Of a stretch of 64,000 bases of DNA, positions 33,428-46,100 are shown piece by piece. Under the pieces are notes generated by a model. That model was not told the origin of the DNA. It worked only from the letters and a program-made list of their open reading frames with translations, and ran no database searches. A program made the translations under genes and the position numbers. Within the stretch, counting starts at the first letter, position 1, and each line of letters starts with the position of its first letter. The stretch comes from Sinonovacula constricta (Eukaryota > Mollusca > Bivalvia > Cardiida > Solecurtidae): contig CM017572.1 of NCBI GenBank assembly GCA_007844125.1, forward strand, positions 19,743,434-19,807,433, given 5' to 3'.

Positions 33428-35334
33428 TAGAGGCATATGACAGAGTTGGATTTTCATCATTAAAGTCCTCTGTTGTTTATGTATAAAAACAAACCACTAT
33501 CATTGGAGGTAGTGTTTCTCTGAATTAGAAACACCCGTGCTACTCCAACATTGTCATTTTATGTGGTCTGTTGTTTATAATTCATCTTAAGTACAATGCC
33601 AGCATCAGTGTTGCTACAGAATTAATGACATTTAATTTCAATTTTAGTGAGTCACAACTTTTTAATAGGTCTGGCTATAATTGTAACAGGCAGTCTGAGA
33701 CAAAGCATAACCATTGTTGTTGTTAAAAAGCTGTAAGTTTCTGAGATAAACTAATTATTTTTTAAACAGCTTTTGTTGTAAGCATGAATTTGCAATTGAG
33801 AAAGAGCTGTTACAACCGAAATTCTACTCACGTGAGCTATCTGATCAGGATCTACACTTTTTGTCTCTAAAACATGACTAATGCCATGTAACCATTGGTT
33901 TAAGAGATAAGTCCAGTACTAACAATGGGTAATTAACAATAGCAAGTTTATTGAGCACAGTCTCCTTATCTGAAATATTGTTGCCAGATGTTATGCCAAC
34001 AAACAAATGGAGGCAGTCTCTGCTGCTTTAATTGTTACACTAGTTAATTTTGTATTCCCCTGTTTTAAACTTCTCTGGCACTCAGTCTTGTCAATCCGTA
34101 TGTACATTTTGTGAAATAATCTTCTGTACCACTGGACAGAATTTCCCAAAACCTGCCAACAATCCATGGCATTTAATAACCGGAACTGTGGGGTTCGAAC
34201 TAGCAGCCCTGTGTATAAAAATCTGCCAGTCTAACACTTGGCCATTATAATGTTTTCTATAAATTAGTATGACCCCTTATTTTTGCAGAAAGAAATGTCC
34301 AAGGAATTTGTAAGCTTTAATATTTACCTAGAATTTTTTATTGTGAAAAGCATATAAAACTATGCCAAAGTGGTTTTCTAGAAGTTTAATTACCATGTTT
34401 GTAATTTTTTTCTGAAATTAATGCATCAGTGTGATGTTTTATTTAGTAATTAAGACATGCTGGACATGACATTCAATGACCTTATTGACCTCAGGATACA
34501 TGGTTATTATTTCAAGTACAATTGTTCAACAGTTCACAACATAATAGAACTTAGTTTGTAATAAATACCCTGATCAAAACAAATCTTACAATTGTTAAGC
34601 CTTACAAGTAACTGTCGTAAACTCACTGATATGATGAAATGATTCTTATAAGCCGTTGTCATTTTATTATTTTTTTGTCCTGATTTAAACTTTCATGTCG
34701 CAATAGTCACCTTATAGTAAGGTATAATATATGGAACAGTTTGTGGCCACGTTGGCTTGTTTTAAGTTCAAGTGCTTTTAAACATGAGGAAACAATATGT
34801 ATTGAACAAGAATCCTGGAGTACAGAACTGTTGGTTAGCCTGTCAGCTGTAACAATACCACCACCATTTAAAAATGTGATGCTTAAGTAACCGTCAATGA
34901 TCTGTTGTTTTTGTTGATGTCTGTTAACGTTGATTGATTAAAGTTGCTATGTTTAACTGAAATATGAGTTTTTTATTTGTATTCATATTGAGGTGAAATG
35001 TTACAAAATACTGTATTTGAGCTGGTAGTTAATGCAATTTTTAAATCTTCGCCTAATGTATTGTCCACGATGGCATGGTGTGTAATTTGCAAGAAATCAT
35101 TGCAATATAAAAGGTCAAAGTTACATTTATAGTTTGAATATAAAAATAGTGTTTTTGAGATTGTAAGAGTTCATAATTTTACCATGAACATAATTCTTGT
35201 CCAAAGGTTTAGTCTCACTTAGAGATCAACAACCAAAAGGAGTCATCGCTGCTCGATTTGTTGCCTCTGGACATCTGCCATGTTTATTACTTATTCTGTG
35301 CGATGCTTATAGTCCATACAAAGTATGCTATCTG

Positions 35335-35735
35335 TAGGTAAAGTTGTCTGTCATGGCTCTTGGGGTCAAACAGCTCAAGGCAACTGTTAAGAGGTCACTA
35401 AGTCAAATTTTAGAAGAAGAAAAAACATGCCATAGGCCACATTTATGACCAAATCTGCACTAAACTTGGCCAGAATGTTTGCCTGCATACAATCTTGGAT
35501 GAGTTCGTAACTGGGTCATGTGGGGTCAAAAAGTGTCAAACGGTTTAAGCACCCCTGTTGGTCCCTGTTGCTGACTGAACGATCCAAGGCGGTAACAGGT
35601 GGATGTGGTCTTTTTGTTCAATGACTCCTCACATATTTGTTCTTTAACTTAAATGCCGCTTGCTAATGCATATCTTTATGCCTTTTTAAAATTTTGGTGT
35701 ATGTTGCAATCCTCATAGGACTTTGGTCGCGTTTT
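35335..35735 (+). repeat. 'TCACTAGGTCAAA' repeat fused to an R200 copy
   Basis: Positions 35335-35531 belong to the dispersed family seen in the TFIIB introns ('GAGGTCACTAAGTCAAAT', 'GTAACTGGGTCATGTGGGG'). From 35532 the sequence becomes R200 ('AACGGTTTAAGCACCCCTG', 'GATCCAAGGCGGTAAC'). Confidence 0.65.
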
Positions 35736-36038
35736 CTTATTCAGTGATTACAACAATGTTGCCTGTACAGTTTGGCGATCGTAAAAAAATAATCTCCGTG
35801 TTGTCTATGTTGTCATTTAATTCATCCTATGAGGATTGTTACGTGTAGTTTCATTTAATGGACCTCGGACTTTGGTTCCTCGTTTCTATATGTCTATATA
35901 GTCTATATATTTCTACATATGAACAGGATGCTATAAACATTTTTACTTCATCTCTGGTCTAAATTTTTTTCTAGTTTCATCAGTTTAATTTTGATTTACA
36001 ATCAACAATTTTGTGTAGTTCTTCTAACAGAAATAACA

Positions 36039-36060
36039 CCTCTCTCTCTCTCTCTCTCTT
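36039..36060. repeat. TC dinucleotide microsatellite
   Basis: An uninterrupted run of about ten TC units. Confidence 0.9.
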
Positions 36061-36164
36061 CTACATACCGTGTGGACATTCTTTTTCAGTTACTTCACTC
36101 CTTTCTTTTAACGAGTCATAGCTTAGCTAAGGAAGCGTCAGCGCTTGGACAGGAAGTGCGAGGA

Positions 36165-36285
36165 TAGAGCTCTGTAAAACCGGCTAAAGCGACCTGGACG
36201 GTAACTGTTGGGTTTGCGCTTGTAATTTAATGACTCCTCATAGATTTGTTCTTGCTTTTACATTAAATGTGCGATTAAGGGTCAT
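36165..36285 (+). repeat. R200 dispersed repeat, partial
   Basis: 'GAGCTCTGTAAAACCGGC' to 'TAATGACTCCTCATAGA' matches 5985-6100 with an internal deletion. Confidence 0.6.
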
Positions 36286-39200
36286 CATGGCCCTCTTATT
36301 TCCAGGTGTCCGGACCTTCAAGCTATATATATGCATCTCTGAGCTTTATTTCATTAAATAGATTTAAGCAGATGAAAATTCAAATATGGTTTGTGTGTGT
36401 TAGATGGAAATAAGACAAACACTGGATAATTAGGGGATGTTTATTGGGATCGTAACATTTATACAAAGTGAGTATGTACATACATTTTACAAACCAGTAA
36501 TGACATTAGCAGTATTAACATATTAACGTGACTAAATGCAAAACACGAGCCGTATCATTGTTAGTTAAACTTTCAATCCATTTTGGTTTGGTTTTGTAAA
36601 ATGACTAAAAACTTTTTTTATTCATGTTTTTTGCAGAAGCAATTATGTGTATGTACCAATATAAAGAATTGCACATCGTTATGACAATACGGCATAAACA
36701 TACGCTCAAAATGATACAAGAAAGAGCAGAGATGTGTAACCTTCAAGGTGCCGCCGAGGGCATACACATAGAGCAAACTACATAAATGGCAAGTGTTTGC
36801 AATAACCTATATTGGCAATAACTTATTTCAGGAAGCGTATGTACAAAACGATCAATATAAAAGGATACATAGATCTTTTTTGTTTTACCTTATTTTCAAG
36901 TTAACTTATTTTCAGGAACCGCTTTATTGCATTGTTATTATCTGCTTCATGATTAATTCTTTATAAACACGTATTTTTATATTACTGAAATGGCACCGAA
37001 AAGTTTATATAAATGCTAGGTCGACATCTGCAAAATATTTATAAAAATATATACCTATTTTGAAAAACAAACTCATCTATTTACACAGCTCTGCTCTTAT
37101 ACAAGAAACTTCTAATGAACGTATTATACGTTGCCTTTCGAGAGAGGGAAATATACATTCGGCAACAAACTACAAAGGGAGTAATAAAAAAAAATGATAC
37201 TGTACTCAGCAAAAAGGAAGACATCTGATTAACAATACAAAATAACATGTCTTGACAAAATACCATATCTTCATTCCAATATATAGCTTTATATAATGCA
37301 GATTTACCAAAAGTTGATATATGTTGGTTCCCGACACATCAAAGAAACCATTTAAAACTAGCACCTAACACTTCATTTCTAACACAAGATATAATGTTAT
37401 TATATTTCTCTCGTACTGAAATCTGTTAAAGAACAACCGTCCAAATCATGACTAATTGCATGATAAAAAGTATGTACATGTACAAGTATGAAACTCTTTT
37501 ATCAGCAGTATTTGGGAAATGATGATGTGACAAATGCGATGACATCAATACACAAAGTTACAAGTACGCATCAAAGCAAAGGGACATCGTATAGGCAATT
37601 GATAGTTCCACAGCCTCTCACCGCAGTGACAAGATTTTCCATGTTGCTTCAGTAGCCCCTCGCCGCTTTGTCCTCTAAACTCCAACTTGACATTAATTAT
37701 GTATTCTCTCCACAGAAGACGTAAATTGTAATTATGTTTTTTTTGTCTTTACATTATTTTCGGGCGTCATTCACCAAACAAAATAAAGTTTCCCTTAACA
37801 TTTGGTACATTTTCTTTCATCTGAGCGATGATTGTCATGAAACAGTATGTTAGGAAATCACGTAAAATGCACTGTTCACATTTAAAATTAAATGAGGTAT
37901 GGGGATATTTATTGAATACACACACCCCGTCTTGTAAGACATAAGAAGTGAACAAACATGTGAAAATGCAAAAAAATAGCTTCTAAGTTTGCACATGCAT
38001 CGACAATTTGAAAGAATGTGCAGATATATTAATACTTTTATTGTCATTATCTTTTTACTTCCTCTTCGCCTAATAAATAGTTCCAACTAGTAAAACGGAT
38101 GAACTTGGTATGGACATACATTCAGCATTTACTGAGACAGCATTCTGTTAACTTGTATGAACATTTTGTTTCACACATTGATGTAAAATTTACTAGTTTT
38201 AAGATTTAGATACACCTTTAAAATACTTTTTAACGATAAAACCGTTTTGATTTAGTATTGAGTTAATTTTTTAAAATGGCAAGTTGTGGAATACTTAAAG
38301 TTCTAGCTGATAACGGCTTTATATATGCAATAAGTCAATAATGGCTCTACAATTTATATGATCCATCAAAACTAACATTTATTTTATCAAAATATTTTAT
38401 AAAAAAAAGTACAAATTAATATATTACATAGCAGAAATCATGTATAAATTTCCTAGAGGTCAGAATCAGTTGGTATTCTTTGCATATTCATTAGGGCGAA
38501 TGTTTGAAAAACAGACACTTCGATTTCTTAAGAATATATAAATGCTTATGTATCTAAAAGAAACACCTTCTAAAGATTTCTCTCCATTGTCATGACTATG
38601 GGACAGCTTCTGCATTATCAATGAAAGTAGGAGCCGATGCGAGTCCGAATGGCATTCTACTTAACTGCCACAAACCATTTCAATTAAACAATTGTAAACT
38701 GTTCGCTTTATTTACTCGTTGCGAAATATTTGCGATTTAATTTTAAACACGGATCATTCTAAGCTAATTTCCGGTGACCAATTGTGGCTCTACATAGGCA
38801 AGTGTCGATACTCAATCAAGCCGCAAATGGACTTTAACATTTGGCATCGCATAACTCCACTGCCTCACTACGAATCGTATCGTAATATCTATTACCGATG
38901 ATAGCAAACAAAATCAATAAAACTATTACAGTCACGATATACGAAATGGTACAGCTATAAACATATGATAATGAATTCATGACATTATAAAGTAATGCAG
39001 ATATATATCAATTTATTTTAGCAAAATCAATACGTTCATTTTTTTATTTTCAAAAGAATAACAAGCATATAACGTGTATGTTAACTGTTCCATTATGTTA
39101 CAAAAATACCGCGGTAAATGTGAAAATATATGCAAGTAATAAGATGATGAACAACTGATCAGGTTTATCATCAAATAAACTTCAAAACAATTATATAATA

Positions 39201-39836
39201 ATCACAAACGATAACATTAACACAACAAGTATTTCGTATGTGTATTTCAAGTGTAATCCTGCATGATAAACTATCCATGTATGTCAATTTGTAACCTTGT
39301 CCGTCGGATCAGTGAATCTTCTATCGTTAGATTACCTTCCCTCCATACAGATTTATTTTTTTATCACTTACTTAAACAGTTTATACTAATGTGTGTTGAT
39401 ATTTACTACTAAGCGATTTAAATTGGCTAATAAATGTGTTGTTGTTGTTAATGTTGTTGTTGTTTCTTCTTCGACAATCGTTATGAGTGACTGCTGATTT
39501 TAATTGGAAAACAAAAGCTAAATCATTAATTTGAACCTGTATTGCACTGATTTTGGACATGTCTTTTAATTATATAAACAAATCGAAAGTTTCTTTGATA
39601 AAAATTATACATTTTTGTTTAAAGAATGAATAGACACTTTGTATAAAATAATTAGATAAAGTGTTGAAAAGGTTTTAATACTATTTTCAAATATGCAATA
39701 TATGTTCATGTATTCTTATAACTACTATTTACAATTTATACTTTGATCTTATGTTATTTTGATCTCTTGTCTCTATCTTAAAAAAGTCAAAATGTGTGTT
39801 ATAGGATCAATTATTTCTACAACGTGTAAACTTCTT

Positions 39837-39842
39837 TTTATT
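39837..39842 (-). terminator. Candidate polyadenylation signal of the stomatin-like gene
   Basis: AATAAA on the minus strand, about 110 bp past the stop codon. It is the nearest canonical hexamer downstream. Confidence 0.4.
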
Positions 39843-39952
39843 CTCTTTTCAAAATCATGACACGTTGCAGGTATAGCATAAATAAACCCAACAACGTAAG
39901 ACTTGCACGACAAAGACACTATCAAATGTTTGCGAACTTTATGAAGACTACG

Positions 39953-40162
39953 CTAAAACGTCGTGTTTTGTTTGGCCGGTTTCAAAAACGAGTGCAGAAG
40001 ATCAATTGGAAGCGGGAAAATGATTGTTGAATTCTTTTCAGCCGAAATTGTGTTTAACGTCTGCAAATATCGTAATTGGATGGCAGCAGGCGATTCGGCA
40101 ATGACGTCGGCAGCCTCCTTCAGGGCGCGTGACGCCTTTTGCTCACCCTCTGCTGCGATTAC
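39953..40162 (-). CDS. Stomatin-like gene, last exon
   Basis: The acceptor is TTGTTGCAG. It encodes 69 residues '[20 protein letters not shown]' to '[10 protein letters not shown]' and stops at TAG 39955-39953. Confidence 0.95.
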   Translation of the reverse strand, partial: VIAAEGEQKASRALKEAADVIAESPAAIQLRYLQTLNTISAEKNSTIIFPLPIDLLHSFLKPAKQNTTF

Positions 40163-43100
40163 CTGCAACAAAAATATATGATAACAAAAATGCCCTGATT
40201 GAAAATGTTAACAAGAAAAAATTGATGCAGAGCATCAAAGTCGTCGGATATAACGTAACAGTAAGCTACGCATGTTTAGCATAGTAGCTTTCAGCACCAC
40301 TTCATTTGCTATTGTGGAATTGTGAAATAAAAATGTTTCGAAAAACTTATGTTGTTAACTGAGTAAATTTGTAGGTGTGAATGACTATTTTTAATTCCCA
40401 GGGCAACACAACAACATCTGTGAACAACATCTACTAAACAAATGTCGTACGATGTTTGCAAATAAGTAATCGTGGTTCGACTTTGAAATGGTACAAAGTA
40501 ACCAACATTCACATAAGCGCGATAACACGTTACAACAGAAAACAAAATATAGAATGTATACGACATATTTATTTTTTCGCAAAATGTCTCCAAAAGTAAC
40601 GCTTTTTAATAAAAAAAGTAAAACAATGAAGTTTAAATCTCAACAAACCTTGAATACCGAGACACATATGTCTATCAAAGTGGTTGAGCAAATGTTTATG
40701 TTTATTGGGTTTATCGTCCCACCAACAGTAGTTTAGTTATCTGGAGACGGTGTTCACTTGAATCAGACATAGTGTTGCCTTCACTGTGTATTGCCTGAAT
40801 TGAACACTTGGCATGATACCACACCCAGTCACATTAGCATGACACCAGGCCAACCAGTCGCGGAACTACCCTTATATTTCCTTGAGCGTTAGCAAGGGAG
40901 GTATACGACTACCGTTTTTAACGACTTAACGGCATGTCGCGGCCCGGAACAGAACTCGGGACCTCCCGTACATGGAGCCGACGCTCTACCGATTTCGAGC
41001 AAGTGTATTTGATAATAAGTGCAGTCTATCCAAATTTAAACTAAACGCGCCACTAATTCCCCCCCCCCCCCCCCCCGGCAAAAAAAAAATAAATAAATAA
41101 ATAAAATGTTGAGTTGTTAAAAAGGGACCAAAAACTGCAATGCTGATTATTAAAAAACGAATACAATAAATTTTTAACACGAAGATATGCTTAACCAAGA
41201 ATATGGCACTGAAGAGATTGTGGTCGGATTAGTGTAGTCAAGAAATGCGATAATAAGAATTTTACGATCGATATGCCTAAAGGTTTACTTGTTACTTTTC
41301 CATAGTTCCTATGTTTATATTATTGTTTATGTATTAGTTCTTTAGAAGACACAAGAAAAGAAACAGAACACTTTAGTATAAAGGTAACATTGTGTTCTTT
41401 AACAGCTGAATAGAATAATATTTTCCGTTTAAAAAATACAATCGCTTATTAAAACTGTGACGTCACCCATATGCATTGCCAAAACCAATTATAAATAACG
41501 GCGACCCAATGATGTCAGTAATGCACAGCTTAAATAACACTCGGCATTGTTACAGGCCTATTATAGAAATGGCGAGTCATACGCCTCTCACGTTTCAACG
41601 TTTCAAACGATGTCATAGAAAACCAAAGTGGATTTTGCGAGAACAAGGCTTTACTCATCGTTGTCCTTAAGTAATGTAATGTGAGTTTACGACCAAAACA
41701 AAAAGCATTCATTTATATACCCCTCCACCTTTCTTTATGAGCTCAGTTACAACCGTGAACTTGCCATCGAGCACTTTTCGTCGTATTGTAGTTACTATAT
41801 GGTGACATGTTTTGTCTTAGTCAGCAAAATTGCATCATTAATGACACGTGCGTGTAGATCAGGGTTATATAGATTTACATCCCAACTTATATGGTCAGCA
41901 CAGATACCTTTGCTCGAGCCTCTCTTGACGCCTCGGCTTCAGCCGCCATCGCTCTCTGCAACTGTACCGGAAGTCGAACATCTTTCCTGCAGAACAAGAA
42001 TTTATTAATTGAAAACAGATATGTATCATTTTTCTTATTTTATTTCGTGTTTTGCCATTGTTTCATCTATGGCAGATGCTCTTTAAGGATTGTGACTTAA
42101 AAACAATGTTGAAATTCACAAATCTTAAAATGAAAAAAAAAGGAACAACTTTGAAACGAAGTGTCTTTTGAAAAGCTCATTGTTGTATTAGATAATGTAG
42201 CAGAGTGGTATGTCGACCTTAAACATTCAATTGTTTTAAAAGGCGTATTAACTTATTCACTTTTGTCTTTAATGCAAAGTACCTGCTTTGGTAGCATATA
42301 TACAGCACCGAAAGATGATTTGAAACAATGTCTTCATGTACGAAATTATGTTTGAAACAAATGAGTATATAACAGACTTTCAAATGCGTTTTACAAAGGT
42401 TTATGTGTTTCAATACTTATCTTGCCGATTTGTTCCTAGGTGTTCGACTGGTACCGATAATGATGCACAAGTTAGAATAAGCAGGGAAATGTCATTTAGC
42501 CAAACTGTATTATGTTTCCTGCACATTTTGTTCTATCATTTATACATCTTGTGGGTCATGTTCGAAACAAATGAGTATATATCAGACTTTCAAATGCGTT
42601 TTACAAAGGTTTATGTGTTTCAATACTTATCTTGCCAATTTGTTCCAAGGTGTTCTACTGTCGCCGATAATGATGCACAAGTTAGAATAGAAGCAGGGAA
42701 AAGTCATTTAGCCAAACTGTATTATGTTTTGTGCACATTTTGTTATATCATTTATACATCTTGCCGAGTGGGTCAGACGACCTTTTGGCTTATGAATAAA
42801 CTTGAAATCAATAATAAAATGAGCTTAACATGGATATAAACTTACACTTCGACCCTCTCTACTTTAACTCCCCATGGATCTGTGGCCTCATCCAGCGACG
42901 TCTACAAGTAGAAATTTGCATTCTCTTTATCCTTCGATTTCGTGAAACGTTGTTTTGTGCAGTTTCATAACGAAATATGTTACATTCAATTCAACATTTT
43001 AGGAATATCGACCTGAAAATTACCTAATTCAAATATTTAATTTCAATAAAGTTAAAGTTCCCTCCATGACGTGACCAAAACCACTTCTTGCTCATCTCCA

Positions 43101-46100
43101 TTTCTATTTCTAAGCGAAAAAAAAAAAGAAATCCAGTTTTGTCTACATTTTGAGGACAAAATTAAAATTTGTTATACAAATTGTCGTATCCGCTGGTTAA
43201 ATCAGTAAAAACTGTCGCAGATATTTTAGATGTGCAAATTTAACCGATATGACTGTACAGCAGCTATCCGCAATAACAGAATATTAATTATTTTAACAAA
43301 GCAATAGGCGACAAACCTTAAATGGGTTACACGACACAAAATTAGATTTGTTATAGTCTGTTTGTATGTTTAATATTAAAACATAGGCGATGCACAGCGT
43401 GAAAATGGGATAACTGAACTTATTACCATACATAGGTGTGAACATTGTCAAAATAAAATAATCATTCCAATCCAATCAACGAAATTGTGGATTTCATCAT
43501 CAATGGCCATTACCTGCATCTGATGACTAATGGCCTCTCGGTCAGCGAGAATCTCGCTTAGATTCTTCGTTCCCAGGACGTTACGTAGCGTCGTGGCCGC
43601 GAGAAGGCGCGTCGATCTGTTGGCGTCCTCAACGTTTGTAATTGACGTTGTGGCGTTGTGCACGCGGTAGTATACGACGGCATCAACGGCAACGGTAACG
43701 GAGTCTTTAGTCAGTACCTAAAATATATGTATACCGATATTGGTATTTATTTTAAATCTAATGAAAATAAATGTTGTGTGTATTGTTGTTTATTGTCCTT
43801 CTCTGCTTAAGATTACAGAGCATGACGCATTTACATGAACTCAAAATATACACCAACCTTTTTGTTTTCAAAATCGCAAGTTTCTTTGGTAAGTTCATTT
43901 TTTAACAACATTCAACGCACATGATTAAATAAGTAATACAGACATTTATTCCAAACTATGGACGCTTCATATATTAGTGAGTAATTTCTTTATGGCAATT
44001 TCATCTTATTGTGTGTATACGCAAACTACAACAGTACATGTACATGTATGCTTTTCCCTCCTATTAACAACTATGTATCTACCTTACTAAATCTCAATCT
44101 ATAGGACAATTAAGAATCATGCAATGTTTCTACAACGTAAGTAGTTTGATAATTTCACCTGTATTCTGTATACAAAGAGCATGTTGAAATAAGTTCCATG
44201 CCACCACTGTGGCAAAACAATGGACCGATAGAATTGGGTTTTGCTTACATAATCTATCTTGGACACCATGATATAAGCCACTTAAATCACCAACAAGTAA
44301 TAAAACATTGATGATCTTGTTGAGACCCTAGAAATTGCATTTTATGGAACTAATGGCTATAACTAATAAATTACTAAGGGTTTAATAGTTTTGACTGAAA
44401 TAACTACTTATTCTTCAGACGGATAATTTTGGAGGAAAGAAGAGGCATCACAAGAGAGCGTATGTAGGGCTAAATTTGCTATACTCTTCTTGTGTTTACC
44501 AGTTAAATGTATTCTTTGAAAGAAATTCATTCTTTGGTTTTCAAGAAATTATTCGGCCAGAAAAAATATACTTAGAGACATAAGTTAAGAATTGATGTAT
44601 GCACACCTATGATATTTGCACGCTTCCCTTCTACTTAGCACCAGCAGCCGTTACATGTATACACAGATTTTAGTGAAGCAATCCAGTAGTCTTCATGTTA
44701 TTTTACAGGCAAGAAAAAAATGAGAGAACACTAGAACAGCTGGCATTTATAAATATACTGAATGTATATATGGAATTTTTCGCTGTTTTTTAATTTTTCG
44801 AAAAAGACTCAAAACACATCTCCACAATCTCTGTTCCAGCATGTTAAAATTTAATTTTTATCAGCACGGAATGGCTATGAACGTCTGACAAACGCCTGTG
44901 ATTGTATTTATGAAAACTCTTAGTTTCATTTTATCGCTTTAACTAAGACATTGCCTGACATTAAAAAAAACACAATTCGTTTGGGAACCGTTTTCATGAA
45001 ATTTCTTTGATTACATGGTTTTTTGAATGAAACTAATGAACTGTCCATATATCTTAGGAAACATTTCAAGATTTACGGAAATGTCTTAAACTTTTAACAG
45101 AAAAAATAATCAAGAAATATGACAAAGTCTTATGAGCGTTGCAACATATACTAAAACTTGAAAAGGCACAGGACAAGGGGATTCACAACCAAGCCAAATG
45201 TAAAAATAAGAACAAATATGTGATCAGCCATTAAACAACAAAAAAAGCAAACCCAACAATTAACGCCGTGGAACAGTCAGTCTGTAAAAGGGACCGACTG
45301 GGGTGCTTTTAAAGGAGATCCCTGAGATATTAAGCAAGCCAACATTGAACCATTTTGCTGACATAAACCATTGTGAATAAAATAAGCCATCACGTCATAA
45401 TAAAGGTGCAGTTGTGTTGTTGAGTTTTGGTACATACTGTGTACAGCCAAAGATCTTTTCAAAAATAGCTCGAGATCTTAATATTAAAATTCCAAAGTTT
45501 GGTAAATACCTATCCGTAAGTTTGTATAACAAAACCACAATTATACAATGTTAAACTTTAAAATAATATTCTTTTTCTATTCTTTTTAAAACCTAAAATT
45601 TCGCCCAATTAACACCGCATTTATTTAAATTAAGAAACGTTGATTGGATTTGCCTGGTTCCCTATTTAAGACTTAAAGCCATACAAACTCCCTAGAAACA
45701 TTGACGTTTGTACAAATCCTTTTTGGCTAAACCTTATTTCAAATACCTTGATAAGCGCTGGTTGACGCCCTTCAAATCATATCATAGGTTATTCTGAAAC
45801 ATGTATGAAGACATTGGGACGGTCACACTGTATAACAAAACTACAATAAACACGTGTATATACCAAGTATCCGTGGCGAGGTCGGTAGAGAACTGGTCTG
45901 TTACATACAAGGGATACAGGGTAAAAACAACGACTTGTTTTGCCTTGTCTTCCTTTTGTCACTGGCTAGCAAGTTTGCAGCTCTTAAATTGTTCGACAAT
46001 TTACTTTTCTAGTATTTACTTTTACAACACATATTATTTGAAATATGGTAAAGAAATGGTACATTCTATGGCTCTAAAGGAATTACCTCTTGAGGTGGAA

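Larger units (their letters stand above)
33428..39836. other. Intergenic; TFIIB 3' flank and repeats
   Basis: This is 6.4 kb without a recognised gene. The first part must hold the TFIIB 3' untranslated region, but several AATAAA or ATTAAA hexamers exist and none could be chosen. Repeats at 35335-35735 and 36165-36285 and a TC microsatellite are listed separately. The rest is AT-rich and shows no protein resemblance on either strand. Confidence 0.5.

Noticed and set aside
40986..41198. A glycine-rich protein
   Set aside because: The glycine run is the C18 homopolymer read on the minus strand.
42336..42839. A 167-residue protein with two internal repeats
   Set aside because: It is an intronic tandem duplication with no resemblance to a known protein. 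The open frame follows from the unit length being divisible by three.
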